Shown in pieces: positions 1 through 6,565 of a stretch of 13,052 bases of DNA (its first letter is position 1; each line of letters opens with the position of its first letter). This stretch comes from Bordetella parapertussis. Its GTDB lineage: Bacteria > Pseudomonadota > Gammaproteobacteria > Burkholderiales > SG8-41. The notes beneath the pieces were generated by a model, which saw nothing but the letters and a program-made list of their open reading frames with translations, made no database searches and was not told the origin of the DNA. The stretch is taken from NCBI GenBank assembly GCA_945863085.1, contig CAMBCD010000039.1:1-13052 (forward strand), in the 5' to 3' direction. The translations under genes were made by a program, and so were the position numbers.

Positions 1-345
1 TTTATTACTATTTTTTTAACAGTCTACAGCCAGATCGTGATCAAGTGGCAGGTGGTCGCCGCCGGCGCATTTCCGCTTGAAACGCCGGACCGAATCTGGT
101 TTTTGGCGAAACTGCTGGTCAATCCCTGGGTCATTTCGGCGCTGGCTGCGGGCCTGCTGGCGGTGGTGTCGTGGATGGCGGCGATGACCAAGCTGGAACT
201 GTCCCATGCCTATCCCTTCATGAGCCTCGCCTTTGTGCTGGTGCTGGTGCTGAGTGCGCTGGTGTTCCATGAACCGGTGAATGCCTGGAAGATTGCCGGG
301 CTGGTGCTGATTACAGCCGGCATCATCGTCGGGAGCCAGGGTTGA
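1..345 (+). CDS. ArnE-like small multidrug-resistance/EamA-type membrane protein, 5' partial
   Basis: The frame is open to the left edge, with 114 residues visible and no ATG, GTG or TTG before a GTG at 37. That GTG lies inside the first membrane helix, so the true start is probably a few codons outside the window. Four hydrophobic segments fit the small multidrug resistance fold. The resemblance is to ArnE, half of the flippase for undecaprenyl-phosphate-Ara4N: a Gln followed by a Lys four residues on in helix 1 (visible residues 11 and 15), an AYP motif before helix 3, and an HEPV motif before helix 4. The glutamate that EmrE uses for drug/proton antiport in helix 1 appears to be replaced by Thr, so drug export is less likely. 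The stop overlaps the next gene. Its inferred role is inner-membrane translocation of a polyprenyl-linked sugar, consistent with the ArnT-like gene five genes downstream. The substrate is unknown, and no ArnF-like partner is visible. Confidence 0.8.
   Translation, partial: FITIFLTVYSQIVIKWQVVAAGAFPLETPDRIWFLAKLLVNPWVISALAAGLLAVVSWMAAMTKLELSHAYPFMSLAFVLVLVLSALVFHEPVNAWKIAGLVLITAGIIVGSQG
331..335 (+). promoter_or_regulatory. Shine-Dalgarno GGGAG supporting a TTG start
   Basis: GGGAG lies six bases upstream of the TTG at 342, inside the 3' end of the ArnE-like gene. It is one of the few recognisable ribosome-binding sites in the window. It supports the TTG as the methyltransferase start over the nearby ATG at 350, which is in another frame. 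Confidence 0.55.
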
Positions 346-1214
346 GGTTATGCCCGGGCTGCAGCGCGGCATTGGCTGCGGCAAGTTGGGATTGCGGCGC
401 CTGCGGCTACCGGCCGCAGCAACGCGCGGGTTTCCTCACGCTGGCACCTGACTTGGCGGCGCAAGCCGAAGGTTTTGATCCGGCGCTGTTCGCGGAGCTG
501 GCTGCGCTGGAAGCGCGCAATTTCTGGTTCCGCGCGCGCAACCGGCTGATTGTCTGGACGCTGCAGCGCCAGGCACCGTCGTTCACCGATTTTCTCGAGG
601 TCGGCTGCGGCACTGGTTATGTGCTGCAGGGCGTGGCCGCGGCGTTTCCGCAGGCGCGGCTCAGCGCCACCGAAGCGCAGACCGAGGGCCTGCAGTTTGC
701 CGCAGCCCGCGTGCCGCGCGCGGCTTTTCTGCAGATGGATGCGCGGCGCATGCCTTTCGACTGCGAGTTTGATGCCATCGGCGCCTTCGACGTCATCGAG
801 CACATCACTGAAGACGAAACCGTGCTGGCACAGATGCACCGTGCGCTGCGCCCCGGCGGCAGCCTGCTGCTGACTGTGCCGCAGCATCCCTTCCTGTGGA
901 GCGAGTACGACGTGCGCGCCCATCATGTGCGGCGCTACACCGCCGGTGAATTGCGGCAGAAGCTCGCGCGGGCGGGCTACGAGATCGTTAAAATGACTTC
1001 CTTTGTTTCCGTGCTGCTGCCACTGATGATGTTATCCCGGAAGACCCGCCGCAGCGCCGCGCCCGGTTACGATCCGCTGGCCGAATTGCGCATCGGCAGC
1101 TTGACCAATGTGCTGCTGGAGCGTGCGCTGGATGCGGAACGCCTGCTGATCCGCGCCGGCTTGTCGCTGCCCTTCGGCGGTTCACTGCTTGCGGTGGCGC
1201 GACGTCCGTTATGA
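342..1214 (+). CDS. Class I SAM-dependent methyltransferase with N-terminal zinc ribbon
   Basis: This is a 290-residue protein. Residues 4-7 and 18-21 are two CxxC pairs, a probable zinc ribbon. SAM-binding motif I follows at about residues 85-92 (EVGCGTG), then an acidic residue in EAQ after the second strand (near 111), and a DVIEH motif at 151-155. A LRPGG loop at about 169-173 completes the Methyltransf_11/23 pattern. The stretch FWFRARN near residue 61 is common in methyltransferases of polysaccharide clusters. The TTG start is chosen because it keeps the first CxxC pair and has a GGGAG ribosome-binding site. It overlaps the previous stop as TTGA, and the stop overlaps wecE as ATGA, so translation is probably coupled. 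Its substrate cannot be read from the sequence. A sugar nucleotide or lipid-linked sugar is the reasonable inference from its neighbours. The family is certain, the target is not. Confidence 0.88.
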   Translation: MRLCPGCSAALAAASWDCGACGYRPQQRAGFLTLAPDLAAQAEGFDPALFAELAALEARNFWFRARNRLIVWTLQRQAPSFTDFLEVGCGTGYVLQGVAAAFPQARLSATEAQTEGLQFAAARVPRAAFLQMDARRMPFDCEFDAIGAFDVIEHITEDETVLAQMHRALRPGGSLLLTVPQHPFLWSEYDVRAHHVRRYTAGELRQKLARAGYEIVKMTSFVSVLLPLMMLSRKTRRSAAPGYDPLAELRIGSLTNVLLERALDAERLLIRAGLSLPFGGSLLAVARRPL

Positions 1215-2347
1215 CCATACCCTTCAACAAGCCCTTCACCATCGGCCCCGAGCTGGAGTACATCGCCGATGCAGTGGCGCGCGGCCATTTGTCGGGCGAC
1301 GGGCATTACACGAAGCTGTGCCACCGCTGGCTGGAGGAAAAACTTGGAGCGAAACGGGCACTGTTGACACATTCCTGCACCGCGGCGCTGGAAATGGCGG
1401 CGATGCTCTGCGACATCCAGCCCGGCGACGAAGTCATCATGCCCTCGTACACCTTTGTATCGACGGCCAATGCTTTTGTACTGCGCGGCGGCATGCCGGT
1501 GTTTGTCGACATCCGGCCGGACACGCTGAACCTCGACGAAAAGTTGGTCGAAGCGGTCATCACGCCGAAAACCCGCGCCATCGTGCCGGTGCACTATGCC
1601 GGCGTCGCCTGCGAAATGGATGTGATCATGGACATCGCGCAGCGCCGCCGGCTGCTGGTGGTGGAGGATGCGGCGCAGGCGGTGCTGTCGGAGTACAAGG
1701 GCCGGCGCCCCGGTGCCATCGGCCATCTCGGCTGCCTGTCGTTCCATGAGACCAAGAATGTCATCAGCGGCGAGGGCGGCGCACTGCTGGTCAACGATGC
1801 CGCGCTGGTCGAACGCGCCGAAATCATCCGCGAGAAGGGCACCAACCGCTCGAAATTTTTCCGCGGCGAAGTCGACAAATACACCTGGGTCGACATCGGT
1901 TCGTCGTTCCTGCCCAGCGAACTGATCGGCGCCTTCCTGTGGGCGCAGCTCGAACGTGCCGAAACCATCATCGCGCGGCGACGGCAGCTATGTGCTGTGT
2001 ACCGCGAGGCGCTGCAGGACCTGGCGGACGCCGGCCTGCTCGCCTTGCCGCAGGTCGAGCCCGCAGGCGTATCCGGCAATGGCCATATGTTCTACCTGTT
2101 CACCCGCAGCGCCGCCGAGCGCGGCAAGTTGCTGACCCACCTGAAAGCGGCCGGGGTGCACGCGGTGTTCCATTATGTGCCGCTGCATGCGTCGCCCGCG
2201 GGACGGAAGTTTGGCCGCACTGCGGGTGCACTGCCGGTCACTGAAAATCTCGCTGATCGCCTGCTGCGGTTGCCGCTGTTCTACAACCTTGACGATGCTG
2301 CTGCGCGCGGCATTGCCGGCCACGTGCGCAGTTTCTTCAAGCGTTAG
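1211..2347 (+). CDS. wecE: dTDP-4-amino-4,6-dideoxygalactose transaminase (WecE/RffA)
   Basis: This 378-residue, PLP-dependent DegT/DnrJ/EryC1 aminotransferase closely resembles E. coli WecE (about 376 residues) along its whole length. WecE converts dTDP-4-keto-6-deoxy-D-glucose and glutamate to dTDP-Fuc4N, the precursor of the third sugar of enterobacterial common antigen. Visible landmarks are the N-terminal PFN, the substrate-loop SCTAALEMAA (55-64), the long block around PGDEVIMPSYTFVSTANAF (71-89), VEDAAQ with the PLP-ring aspartate at 153, and FHETKN with the Schiff-base lysine at 182. EKGTNRS and KYTWVDIGSS follow, then the C-terminal RLPLFYNL. The ATG start overlaps the preceding stop (ATGA). 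No rmlA/rmlB-type or wecD-type gene is in the window, so the substrate comes from elsewhere and the amino group may remain free or be modified by another enzyme. ArnB and other DegT aminotransferases are alternatives, but the match to WecE is much closer. Confidence 0.92.
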   Translation: MTIPFNKPFTIGPELEYIADAVARGHLSGDGHYTKLCHRWLEEKLGAKRALLTHSCTAALEMAAMLCDIQPGDEVIMPSYTFVSTANAFVLRGGMPVFVDIRPDTLNLDEKLVEAVITPKTRAIVPVHYAGVACEMDVIMDIAQRRRLLVVEDAAQAVLSEYKGRRPGAIGHLGCLSFHETKNVISGEGGALLVNDAALVERAEIIREKGTNRSKFFRGEVDKYTWVDIGSSFLPSELIGAFLWAQLERAETIIARRRQLCAVYREALQDLADAGLLALPQVEPAGVSGNGHMFYLFTRSAAERGKLLTHLKAAGVHAVFHYVPLHASPAGRKFGRTAGALPVTENLADRLLRLPLFYNLDDAAARGIAGHVRSFFKR

Positions 2348-2365
2348 CGCAGTCCCGGCATAGCC

Positions 2366-3919
2366 GTGCTGTTCAACTCCCACGCTTTCATTTTCCTGTT
2401 CCTGCCGCTGACGCTGCTGGTGTTCTTCGGGCTCGGGCGGGTCAGCGCCAAGCTGGCTGCGGGCTGGCTGGCGGTGGCCTCGCTCATTTTTTACGGCTGG
2501 TGGAGCCCGGCCTACGTGGCCTTGCTGCTGCTGTCGATCCTGTGCAATTTCAGCGCCGGCAGCGCCATCGCACGGGCGCAGGCGGAAAGTGACGTCCGCC
2601 GCAGTTTTCGCCTGCTGACCCTGGCCGTCATCGCCAACCTCGCATTGCTCGGTTATTACAAGTACGCGAATTTTTTTGTCGCCAACTTCAATGCCGTCAC
2701 CGGCACCGGCCTGGGGTTTGCCGAAGTTGTATTGCCATTAGGCATTTCGTTTTTCACCTTTACCCAGATCGCATTCCTGGTCGATGCCCACCAGGGCAAG
2801 GTGCGCGAATACAACCTGGTGCACTACGGCCTGTTCGTGACCTACTTCCCGCACCTGATTGCCGGACCGATCCTGCACCACGGCGAAATGATGCCGCAGT
2901 TCGCGCAGCGCGAAATCTACCGGCCGCAGCACGACCTGATCGCCGCCGGCCTGACGCTGTTCGTGCTCGGCCTCGCCAAGAAAGTGCTGATCGCCGACGG
3001 CGTGGCGCCGTACGTGGCCCCTGTGTTCGATGCGCCGGGGGCAGGCGTGACGCTGACCATGCTCGAGGCCTGGTGCGGCGCGCTGGCCTACACCTTCCAG
3101 TTGTATTTTGATTTTTCCGGCTACTCCGACATGGCGGTCGGCCTGTCGCTGCTGTTCGGCGTACGGTTGCCGGTGAATTTCCATTCGCCGTACAAGGCGG
3201 TGAGCGTCATCGATTTCTGGCGGCGCTGGCACATGACGCTGTCGCGTTTCCTGCGCGATTATCTGTATGTGCCGCTGGGCGGCAACCGCAAGAGCAGGGT
3301 AAAGCGCTACACCAATCTGCTGCTGACCATGCTGCTGGGCGGACTGTGGCACGGCGCGGGCTGGACCTTCGTGTTGTGGGGCGCGCTGCATGGCCTGTAC
3401 CTGGTGATCAATCACGGCTGGCGCGAATTCCGCCGGCGTCTTGGCCATAACCTGCATCAATCGACGCCCTGGGGCCGTCGTGCAGCCTGCCTGCTGACAT
3501 TCGTCGCCGTGGTGGTCGGCTGGGTGCTGTTCCGCGCGCAGGATGTGGAATCGGCGATGGCGATTCTGTGTGCGATGGCCGGCTTTAACGGACTGGTTTT
3601 GCCGGAAGCCTGGGCGGCCAAAACCGGTGGCGTGGGCGCCGCACTGGCGGCGCTGGGCATCGAATTCGGCAGCACACCGGCACTGCCGCGCACCGGTGTG
3701 CTGCACTGGATCTGGATCCTGCTGCTGATCGTCTGGCTGATGCCGAACACGCAGCAGATCATGGCGGCGGCCAAGCCGGCACTCGGCGTGCTGAACGAAG
3801 CACCGTCACGCATCCTTTGGAGGGTCAGCGCACCCTGGGCGCTGCTGACGCTGGCGCTGATGCTGGCGGTGATCGTCAATCTCGGCCGCCATTCCGAGTT
3901 TCTGTACTTCCAGTTCTGA
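2366..3919 (+). CDS. MBOAT family membrane O-acyltransferase (AlgI/DltB-like)
   Basis: This is a 517-residue polytopic membrane protein, about the length of AlgI. The N-terminus MLFNS followed by FIFLFLP is the characteristic opening of this family, which fixes the GTG at 2366 as the start although no clear ribosome-binding site precedes it. Family motifs run in order: YYKYANFF (about 97-104), YFPHLIAGPI (160-169), FDFSGYSDMA (248-257), FWRRWHMTLS (284-293), RDYLYVPLGG (297-306) and GGLWHGAGW (325-333). His329 in the last motif is the conserved catalytic residue of MBOAT proteins, and His289 is the second conserved histidine. These proteins pass an acyl group, often acetyl, across the membrane to a partner that acylates a surface polymer. 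The stop overlaps the start of an SGNH-like protein, the usual partner type (compare DltB/DltD, PatA/PatB, AlgI with AlgJ/AlgX). The acceptor is unknown; an O-antigen, capsule or LPS sugar is likely. Confidence 0.93.
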   Translation: MLFNSHAFIFLFLPLTLLVFFGLGRVSAKLAAGWLAVASLIFYGWWSPAYVALLLLSILCNFSAGSAIARAQAESDVRRSFRLLTLAVIANLALLGYYKYANFFVANFNAVTGTGLGFAEVVLPLGISFFTFTQIAFLVDAHQGKVREYNLVHYGLFVTYFPHLIAGPILHHGEMMPQFAQREIYRPQHDLIAAGLTLFVLGLAKKVLIADGVAPYVAPVFDAPGAGVTLTMLEAWCGALAYTFQLYFDFSGYSDMAVGLSLLFGVRLPVNFHSPYKAVSVIDFWRRWHMTLSRFLRDYLYVPLGGNRKSRVKRYTNLLLTMLLGGLWHGAGWTFVLWGALHGLYLVINHGWREFRRRLGHNLHQSTPWGRRAACLLTFVAVVVGWVLFRAQDVESAMAILCAMAGFNGLVLPEAWAAKTGGVGAALAALGIEFGSTPALPRTGVLHWIWILLLIVWLMPNTQQIMAAAKPALGVLNEAPSRILWRVSAPWALLTLALMLAVIVNLGRHSEFLYFQF

Positions 3920-5070
3920 TGAGTCCCCGCGCATACACGGCATGGGTGGTTGGCGGATGCCTGGCGCTGCTGGCGCCGGTGGTGCTGCTGAACCTGCTAT
4001 TGCTCGCCAACGACCATCGCCATGACAAGAACCGGCTGGCGAGCCGCTGGCAGCAGGAAACCGGCGGCGTGACCTATGCGCCGCCGATCAGCAGCAACCG
4101 TGCGTTCAAAACCCTGCGACTCGCGGACCGCCTGCCGGAGATCAATGCGCTGGTGTTCGGTTCATCGACGGCGATGTCGATTACCGCAGATGCGCTGCCG
4201 TCCGGCTTGCGCACCTACAATTTTGCGCAAAGCGGCAATGGACTGCTCAGTGTCATTGGCGAGGCGCAGTTTGTGACCGCGCATCTTGGCGATCATGTGC
4301 GCTGGCTGCTGATCCCGCTCGACTGGTCGCTGGGTTTTGTTTACCAGGCCGGCGCCCCGGCACCCGCCGACCTGTCCGCCGCGCAAGTGGCTCCACCGGC
4401 GGCGCTGCCGCTGGCGGCAAGATTGCGGGAAGCCTTGAGCCTGCCGCGCATTACGACGCTGGGGATGGTGTTGCGCGAAATTGCCGGCGCGGAGGATCGC
4501 CCTGCTGCAGCGCGCCGCCTGTTCCTGGAGCCTGCCGGTGCGCCGTACCCTTGCGCAGATGGCGCGATGGCCCGTGATTACGACCTGACTTTCCGCGGCC
4601 TGTGCGTGGGTTTTCGTGCCGATGGCAGCGCGACTTTTGCCGACCAGAAGCGTGTCACCGAAGCCAGCGCGCCAAGCGTGGTGGCGCAGGCAGCCAGTGC
4701 GTCTTCGCAGTATGCAAGGGCGCTGGTGCAGAAGGCGGGGCAGCCCGATGCGGAATTGCTGGAGCAGCTTGCCGTGTTGCTGCGGCAGGCGCAGGCACGC
4801 GGCATCCGCGTGGTGTTTTTTCTGCCGCCGCTGGTTCCGGGGCTGGATTCGCGACTTTTGGCTTCTGCGCACAGCGGCGAACAACTTCGCCGGACCAAGG
4901 CCGCGCTGACCGCGTGGGCCGCACAACAGCAAGTGCCGCTGTTCGACGCCGGGCCTGCGGAACAACATGGCTGTATCGCGACGGAATTCATCGACGCCCA
5001 CCATGCATTGCCAGCCTGCTACCGTAAAATCATGGCGCGCCTCATTGCAGGCCTTCCGCCCAAACCATGA
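3919..5070 (+). CDS. Membrane-anchored SGNH/GDSL-like protein, probable acyltransferase partner of the MBOAT protein
   Basis: This 383-residue protein starts with ATG at 3919 and shares one base with the MBOAT stop (TGATG). One hydrophobic helix at about residues 8-30 anchors a domain predicted to be periplasmic. The visible SGNH features are degenerate: FGSST at 80-84 in the place of the GDS block (Ser83 the likely nucleophile), NFAQSGNG at 101-108 as a possible oxyanion block, and FIDAHH at 357-362, where Asp359 and His362 match the family's DxxH. A beta strand ending in PPLVPG (303-308) precedes this. The order resembles DltD and the SGNH partners of other MBOAT proteins. I infer that it receives the acyl group from the MBOAT channel and moves it to the glycan, or helps present the substrate. 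The assignment rests on motif order and position, since overall similarity to any named family is weak by eye. The stop overlaps the next start as ATGA. Confidence 0.75.
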   Translation: MSPRAYTAWVVGGCLALLAPVVLLNLLLLANDHRHDKNRLASRWQQETGGVTYAPPISSNRAFKTLRLADRLPEINALVFGSSTAMSITADALPSGLRTYNFAQSGNGLLSVIGEAQFVTAHLGDHVRWLLIPLDWSLGFVYQAGAPAPADLSAAQVAPPAALPLAARLREALSLPRITTLGMVLREIAGAEDRPAAARRLFLEPAGAPYPCADGAMARDYDLTFRGLCVGFRADGSATFADQKRVTEASAPSVVAQAASASSQYARALVQKAGQPDAELLEQLAVLLRQAQARGIRVVFFLPPLVPGLDSRLLASAHSGEQLRRTKAALTAWAAQQQVPLFDAGPAEQHGCIATEFIDAHHALPACYRKIMARLIAGLPPKP

Positions 5071-6518
5071 CCAACTCCGAAACCGCTGCGATGGACACTG
5101 CTGAAGCCGGCGCGGGATCATCACGTTCATGGTGGCTGTTGTTTGCCGTCGCCGCAGCGACCTTTCTGCCCGCGCTCGGGTTTTATTACGTTGGTGAAGA
5201 GGCGATATTTCCGATCTCGGCGCTGGAAATGTGGTTCCACGGCGAACCGGTCAAGCGCCTGCTGTTTGGTGCCGACCTGCAGCACACCCCCTTGTTCGCA
5301 TGGCTGATCATTCCGCCGGCGAGCCTGTTCGGCTGGGATGCCATGCTGGTGGTGGCGCGTGGCATCACCATCACCGCGACGCTGCTGACGGCTGCGGTGG
5401 TAGCGTGGCTGGCGCAGGCCCTGTACGGAGACCGGATATTCAGTGCGGTGGCGGCGGTGGTGTATCTCACACTGGCCGACCTGTTTTTTTACCGCGGTTG
5501 GCTGGCCTATGTGGATCCACTGTTCGGGCTGCTGGTGTTCAGCGCCATCGCCTGCCTGTGGCTGGCCTGCGAACGACGGCGATATTCGCTGCTGGCGCTG
5601 GCGGTAGTCCTGCTCTATGGCGCGTTCATGGCCAAGGCCCTGACTGCGTACGTGTTTTATGCCGGCGCCGGACTGGTGCTGCTGTTTCGCACGGATTACC
5701 GTCGTTTTCTGCTGACGCTGCCGGCGCTGGCGCTGCATGCGGCGGGGGCTGCCTTGCTGGCGGGCTGGCTGATGATTTTTGCCAGCAACCGCGCCCAAGG
5801 TTCCAGGATGTTCAGCGAAATCCTCGCCAAACTCGCGCCCGAAAGCATCGGCAGTTATCTGACCAAGCTCGTCGCCTATCCGCTGGAAACACTGTTGTGT
5901 CTCGCACCGGCCGGGCTCATCGCTCTATGGCTGGCGGTGCGGCGACGTTCGGCCAGCCCGCTGGCTGCGGATGCCGCGCTGAAAACAGCGGCATGGATTG
6001 CACTGGTGAATTATCTGCCGTACTGGCTCGCGCCGAACAGCCATGTCCGTTACCTGCTGCCGCTGTATCCGCTGGCGGGACTGGTCATTGCGCGCATGCT
6101 GTGGCTGGGTGGTCCGCAGCTGCTGCGTCTGACACGCCGCTGGCTGATCGGCGCCATCGTACTGAAGCTGATCGTGGTAACGGTGGTGTTTCCGCTGTAT
6201 CAGGCGCGTTATCGCGGAACGAATTATGCGGAAGCCGCGCAGGTCATTCGTGACCGGACCCAAGGCCATGCGCTATATACCAGCAATGTCAGCGCCAGCG
6301 GGTTGTCGGTGGCCGCGCACATCGATGTTGCGCGTCTGCCGCAGCCGCCGCTGACTTTTCCGCCGGCACAATGGACAGACGGTTTTGTGATTGCCTACCA
6401 GCCCGACCCGCAGCTGGGCGAGGTCGCCGCGCAGTACCGGCTCGGCGGCAACGACTTGTATCTGCTGTGTCGCGGCGCGGCTTGCGCGGCTCAGCCTGCG
6501 GCCGGCCCAGTCAAATAA
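5067..6518 (+). CDS. ArnT/GT39-like polyprenyl-phosphate-sugar membrane glycosyltransferase
   Basis: This 483-residue protein has about a dozen hydrophobic segments and a short soluble C-terminus (about 390-483). ArnT-type (GT83) and PMT-type (GT39) enzymes take a sugar from a polyprenyl-phosphate donor and attach it to lipid A, glycan or protein on the periplasmic side. The first periplasmic loop carries VGEEAIFP (42-49), where family members usually have an acidic pair such as DE. HTPLFAWLI (73-81) sits where ArnT has a KPPLxYW-type motif, and NSHVRYLLPLYPL lies in the later core. The ATG overlaps the preceding stop. The enzyme fits the ArnE-like gene at the start of the operon, so the arm may deliver a lipid-linked sugar across the membrane and attach it. 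The sugar could be the amino sugar made via WecE, but that is inference. It is the last gene of the left arm and ends six bases from the convergent GT9 stop. Confidence 0.82.
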   Translation: MTNSETAAMDTAEAGAGSSRSWWLLFAVAAATFLPALGFYYVGEEAIFPISALEMWFHGEPVKRLLFGADLQHTPLFAWLIIPPASLFGWDAMLVVARGITITATLLTAAVVAWLAQALYGDRIFSAVAAVVYLTLADLFFYRGWLAYVDPLFGLLVFSAIACLWLACERRRYSLLALAVVLLYGAFMAKALTAYVFYAGAGLVLLFRTDYRRFLLTLPALALHAAGAALLAGWLMIFASNRAQGSRMFSEILAKLAPESIGSYLTKLVAYPLETLLCLAPAGLIALWLAVRRRSASPLAADAALKTAAWIALVNYLPYWLAPNSHVRYLLPLYPLAGLVIARMLWLGGPQLLRLTRRWLIGAIVLKLIVVTVVFPLYQARYRGTNYAEAAQVIRDRTQGHALYTSNVSASGLSVAAHIDVARLPQPPLTFPPAQWTDGFVIAYQPDPQLGEVAAQYRLGGNDLYLLCRGAACAAQPAAGPVK

Positions 6519-6565
6519 ATTAGTCTAATAAGTATTTGATTTTAAACGATTAATTATCATTTTTG
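6513..6565. other. AT-rich convergent operon junction
   Basis: The two gene trains meet here with only six bases between the stop TAA (ending 6518) and the opposing stop TAG (6525-6527). The stretch is strongly AT-rich against a GC-rich background, and it encodes the last dozen or so codons of the GT9 gene. The only symmetry I see is ATTAG-T-CTAAT at 6519-6529, a five-base arm with a one-base centre, too short for an intrinsic terminator. Transcripts from both sides probably run into each other or depend on Rho. Confidence 0.5.

Noticed and set aside
350..352. ATG near the beginning of the methyltransferase gene
   Set aside because: It is out of frame with the SAM domain and the CxxC pairs. 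The in-frame TTG at 342 has a suitable ribosome-binding site.
2738..3706. Long minus-strand open frame of 322 codons opposite the MBOAT gene
   Set aside because: It is antisense to a gene with clear family motifs, and its translation is rich in Gln, Arg and His with no recognisable domain, typical of a shadow frame in GC-rich DNA. The same applies to 4162-5130 on the minus strand.
3817..3918. Upstream extension of the SGNH-like protein by 34 residues
   Set aside because: It would run deep into the MBOAT gene. The added residues are Arg/Gly/Ala-rich, while the ATG at 3919 sits right before the membrane anchor and overlaps the previous stop.
6519..6529. Rho-independent terminator at the convergent junction
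   Set aside because: The inverted repeat has only five A/T-rich base pairs with a one-base centre, which cannot form a stable hairpin in RNA.
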